A stretch of DNA of 8,028 nt from Desulfobulbaceae bacterium. Lineage in GTDB: Bacteria; Desulfobacterota; Desulfobulbia; Desulfobulbales; SURF-16. Of this stretch, positions 6,264 to 8,028 are shown piece by piece; the stretch's first letter is position 1; every line of letters begins with the position of its first letter. The notes beneath the pieces were generated by a model. That model searched no databases and had not been told where the DNA came from. It saw nothing but the letters and a program-made list of their open reading frames with translations. The stretch lies in NCBI GenBank assembly GCA_021160685.1, contig JAGHCC010000417.1, positions 1 to 8,028 of the forward strand, given 5' to 3'. The position numbers were made by a program, and so were the translations under genes.

Positions 6264-6448
6264 TCGGTATTTTTTTCAAAATAACGTAACTATTCAGGTG
6301 GGGCCACCAAATTGGTCTAACCACCGTTCCGTAACTGTTCAGGAGTGCTCCATATTGGTTCATTTGGGGCTTCGAAGCATACTTGTGTTATTCGAGAAGG
6401 CCCAAATGGGACAAGATGGGGTGCTCCTGAATAGTTACAAAATACCGA
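6264..6448. other. Older palindrome split by a mobile element
   Basis: TCGGTATTTT (6264-6273) and AAAATACCGA (6439-6448) are perfect reverse complements. Removing element 2 and one copy of its duplicated target brings them together around TTTC as a 10-bp hairpin. The element therefore seems to have inserted into the right arm of an existing stem-loop. Confidence 0.6.
6286..6438. mobile_element. MITE-like element 2 (153 bp) with 13-bp inverted ends and near-exact 8-bp target duplication
   Basis: GTAACTATTCAGG (6286-6298) and CCTGAATAGTTAC (6426-6438) are perfect reverse complements. The flanks AAAATAAC (6278-6285) and AAAATACC (6439-6446) match at 7 of 8 bases. A third copy, GTAACTGTTCAGG, starts at 6331, 45 bp inside. 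From there 6331-6369 pairs with 6400-6438 at about 30 of 39 positions, with a further CTTCGAA / TTCGAGAAG tip (6370-6399). No protein is encoded. The GTAA ends and 8-bp duplication suggest an IS66-type non-autonomous element; the family is inference. Confidence 0.72.
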
Positions 6449-6475
6449 GATAGGCACTCTTCAGAACAGGGCATA

Positions 6476-6501
6476 GTCTGACTGCGAAAGTCGGGACAGA
6501 C
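6476..6501 (+). other. Leader hairpin just upstream of the kinase RBS
   Basis: GTCTGACT (6476-6483), loop GCGAA, then AGTC (6489-6492), bulge GGGAC and AGAC (6498-6501) form a bulged stem that ends next to the ribosome binding site. It could modulate translation, but the stem is short and chance is possible. Confidence 0.25.
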
Positions 6502-6508
6502 AGAAGGG
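6502..6508 (+). promoter_or_regulatory. Ribosome binding site fixing the kinase GTG start
   Basis: AGAAGGG lies six bases before GTG 6515. An in-frame TGA at 6479-6481 and the absence of any upstream ATG in frame leave GTG 6515 as the best start. Confidence 0.65.
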
Positions 6509-6514
6509 CATCTT

Positions 6515-8028
6515 GTGCATCTAAAAACCAGGTTCATCATCTTTGTCGGAGCCATTGTTGTCCTTTCGTACGGTTTTACTTTTTACCGGACTTCCTCGTT
6601 TCAGCAAAAACTGGTCTTTGAGCAGGCTGTCAATCAGGCCCGGATGCTGCACAGGCAGATTCGCCTGACCAGGCAATGGGTAGCTGATCATAATGGTCTT
6701 TTTTTGCGGAAGAGAGACGGGGTTGAAGCAAATCCCTTTCTTTCGGATGGAGAGATTCGTGACAGTTCCGGACATTGGCTGGTGAAGCGGAATCCGGCCA
6801 TGGTGACCAGGGAGCTTTCTTTTTATGCTGCCGAAGAAGGTTTCTGCCAATATGGTGTGATTAGTCTTCATCCGATTAATCCGGCCAATGCGCCGGATGA
6901 GTTTGAAAGGAAAGGTCTTGAACGTTTCAGGAGAGGCGCCACTGAGGCGATTGAGGTCGAAACGCGCCAGGATGGAAAGTTTTTGCGTTATCTTGCCCCT
7001 CTTTATGTTGAGTCGGGTTGTCTCAAGTGTCATGGCAAGCAGGGATACGAGGTCGGAAATATTCGCGGCGGTCTCAGTGTCACGGTTCCCATGGACTGGG
7101 CATATCAGGCGATTGCCAAAAACAATCAAATGCTGCTTATGATCGGCCTGGGCACCATCTGTTTGGTAAGTCTGGTTATTTTTGTCCTTTTTGACACACT
7201 CGTTGCCCGCCGCCTGGCCAGGCTGGCCACAGCGATGGACGGTCTTTCCGATGAGACGAACTGTGAGGCTTATGGCCGGCTGCCGGCGGGAAATGATGAG
7301 GTAGGCCGTCTTTCTCTGTCGTTTATGGAGCTTTGTCAGCGCTTGACCGTCTCACGTCGGGAACTGGCCCGCATCCAGGAGCAGGTCATCTATAATGAAA
7401 AACAGGCTGCTCTTGGCCGGTTGGTGGCCGGACTTGGCCACGAAATAAATAATCCACTGGCCGGTATGCTGAACTGTGTAAAAATTATGGAAAAAACAGC
7501 CGATGATCCCCAGGCGCAGCAACGCTATCTTGAGCTTCTGGTCAAGGGTTTGAACCGGGTTAAGCATATTGTCCGCCAGTTGCTGAATTTTGGCCGCCAG
7601 GAATCCCTTCATCCGCAAATGGTGAAAGTGGATGATTTGATCAGGGAATGCTGTGAGCTGCTCAGTTACGCCTTAAAAAACATTGCCCTGCAACTGGATC
7701 TTGAGGTCAGACGTTCTTTCCCGGTTGATAAGGAGGCCTTGAAGCAGGTCGTGATGAATGTCGGCATGAACGCGATTCAGGCCATGCCGGATGGCGGTAT
7801 CCTGACAGTCAGAAGCCGGAAAGAGAATGGGATTGTTATCCTGGAGTTTGAAGATACCGGTACCGGCATTTCCCAGGAGAACTTATCCAAGATTTTTGAG
7901 CCTTTTTTTACAACAAAGGATGTGGGTGAGGGCACCGGCCTGGGGTTGTCCGTAACCTATACGCTGATTCAGCGCATGGGGGGCAGGATTTGGGTGAAGA
8001 GTAAAGAGGGGCAAGGGAGCTGTTTTTA
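6515..8028 (+). CDS. Sensor histidine kinase with periplasmic c-heme (DUF3365/Tll0287-like) domain, 3' truncated
   Basis: Membrane-bound two-component sensor that should phosphorylate a response regulator, probably encoded beyond the window. The frame stays open for 504 codons to the right edge. Order: TM helix about 7-24; periplasmic sensor domain about 25-204 containing a single c-type heme site CLKCHG (169-174) after FLRYLAPLYVESG, a DUF3365-like pattern; TM helix about 205-228; HAMP-like linker about 228-280; HisKA dimerisation domain with phospho-acceptor His309 in GLGHEINNPL; and HATPase_c with N-box NVGMNAIQAM (415-424), G1 DTGTGI (447-452), F-box FEPFFTTK (461-468) and G2 GTGLGLSV (473-480). 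All kinase motifs look intact; only the last part of the ATPase domain is cut off. It is divergent from haoCA, so redox, NO or nitrite control of that operon is a reasonable inference. Confidence 0.93.
   Translation, partial: MHLKTRFIIFVGAIVVLSYGFTFYRTSSFQQKLVFEQAVNQARMLHRQIRLTRQWVADHNGLFLRKRDGVEANPFLSDGEIRDSSGHWLVKRNPAMVTRELSFYAAEEGFCQYGVISLHPINPANAPDEFERKGLERFRRGATEAIEVETRQDGKFLRYLAPLYVESGCLKCHGKQGYEVGNIRGGLSVTVPMDWAYQAIAKNNQMLLMIGLGTICLVSLVIFVLFDTLVARRLARLATAMDGLSDETNCEAYGRLPAGNDEVGRLSLSFMELCQRLTVSRRELARIQEQVIYNEKQAALGRLVAGLGHEINNPLAGMLNCVKIMEKTADDPQAQQRYLELLVKGLNRVKHIVRQLLNFGRQESLHPQMVKVDDLIRECCELLSYALKNIALQLDLEVRRSFPVDKEALKQVVMNVGMNAIQAMPDGGILTVRSRKENGIVILEFEDTGTGISQENLSKIFEPFFTTKDVGEGTGLGLSVTYTLIQRMGGRIWVKSKEGQGSCF

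Noticed and set aside
6264..6448. Treating TCGGTATTTT / AAAATACCGA as the true ends of element 2
   Set aside because: The GTAACTATTCAGG ends with the 8-bp flanking duplication explain the data better; the outer repeat becomes a contiguous hairpin once the element is removed.
6521..7129. Minus-strand open frame opposite the kinase sensor domain (202 codons)
   Set aside because: The plus strand reads as a complete kinase architecture from GTG 6515 to the window end; the minus frame shows no family features.

Overview
The window looks like chromosomal DNA of an anaerobic, cytochrome-rich bacterium, most likely a member of Desulfobacterota (Desulfobulbales-like). This rests on gene content and style: multiheme c-type cytochromes, a c-heme sensor kinase, AT-rich intergenic DNA and GC-moderate genes. 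The phylum assignment is inference.

Layout. The left edge carries the last 28 codons of an unrecognised plus-strand gene (to 89). Convergent to it is serS (316-1584, minus). A 290-bp gap follows (1585-1873). It holds a 173-bp MITE-like element with 14-bp inverted ends and an exact 8-bp target duplication, then a second small inverted repeat. Next come moeA and mobA (1874 to about 3711, minus), which overlap at ATGCTGA and make a molybdenum-cofactor pair. A strong intrinsic terminator (3768-3804) separates them from the upstream haoC-haoA operon (5906 down to 3905, minus). haoC encodes a membrane-anchored tetraheme NapC/NrfH-type quinol dehydrogenase. haoA encodes a periplasmic octaheme hydroxylamine-oxidoreductase-family protein.

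The intergenic region 5907-6514 is dense. It has a haoC promoter with a TGAC-N4-GTCA site, a perfect 8+4+8 inverted repeat 42 bp upstream of that site, and a small plus-strand reading frame that appears frameshifted but has its own ribosome binding site and terminator. A second MITE-like element (153 bp) is inserted inside an older palindrome. Downstream, a plus-strand histidine kinase (6515 to beyond 8028) has a periplasmic c-heme (CLKCH) sensor domain and is divergent from haoCA.

How the parts may fit: HaoC would pass electrons from the quinol pool to HaoA, which could reduce nitrite or hydroxylamine towards ammonium; the reverse oxidative direction cannot be excluded from sequence. The c-heme kinase and the CRP/FNR-geometry sites are candidates for sensing redox state or nitrogen oxides and controlling this operon. 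mobA/moeA supply cofactor to molybdoenzymes such as nitrate reductase, but none is visible here. The most unusual structure is the pair of MITE-like elements. They differ in primary sequence but share one architecture: GTAA-starting ends, an inner third copy of the end about 45 bp in, a long hairpin with a CTTCG tip, and 8-bp duplications. This suggests IS66-type non-autonomous elements.
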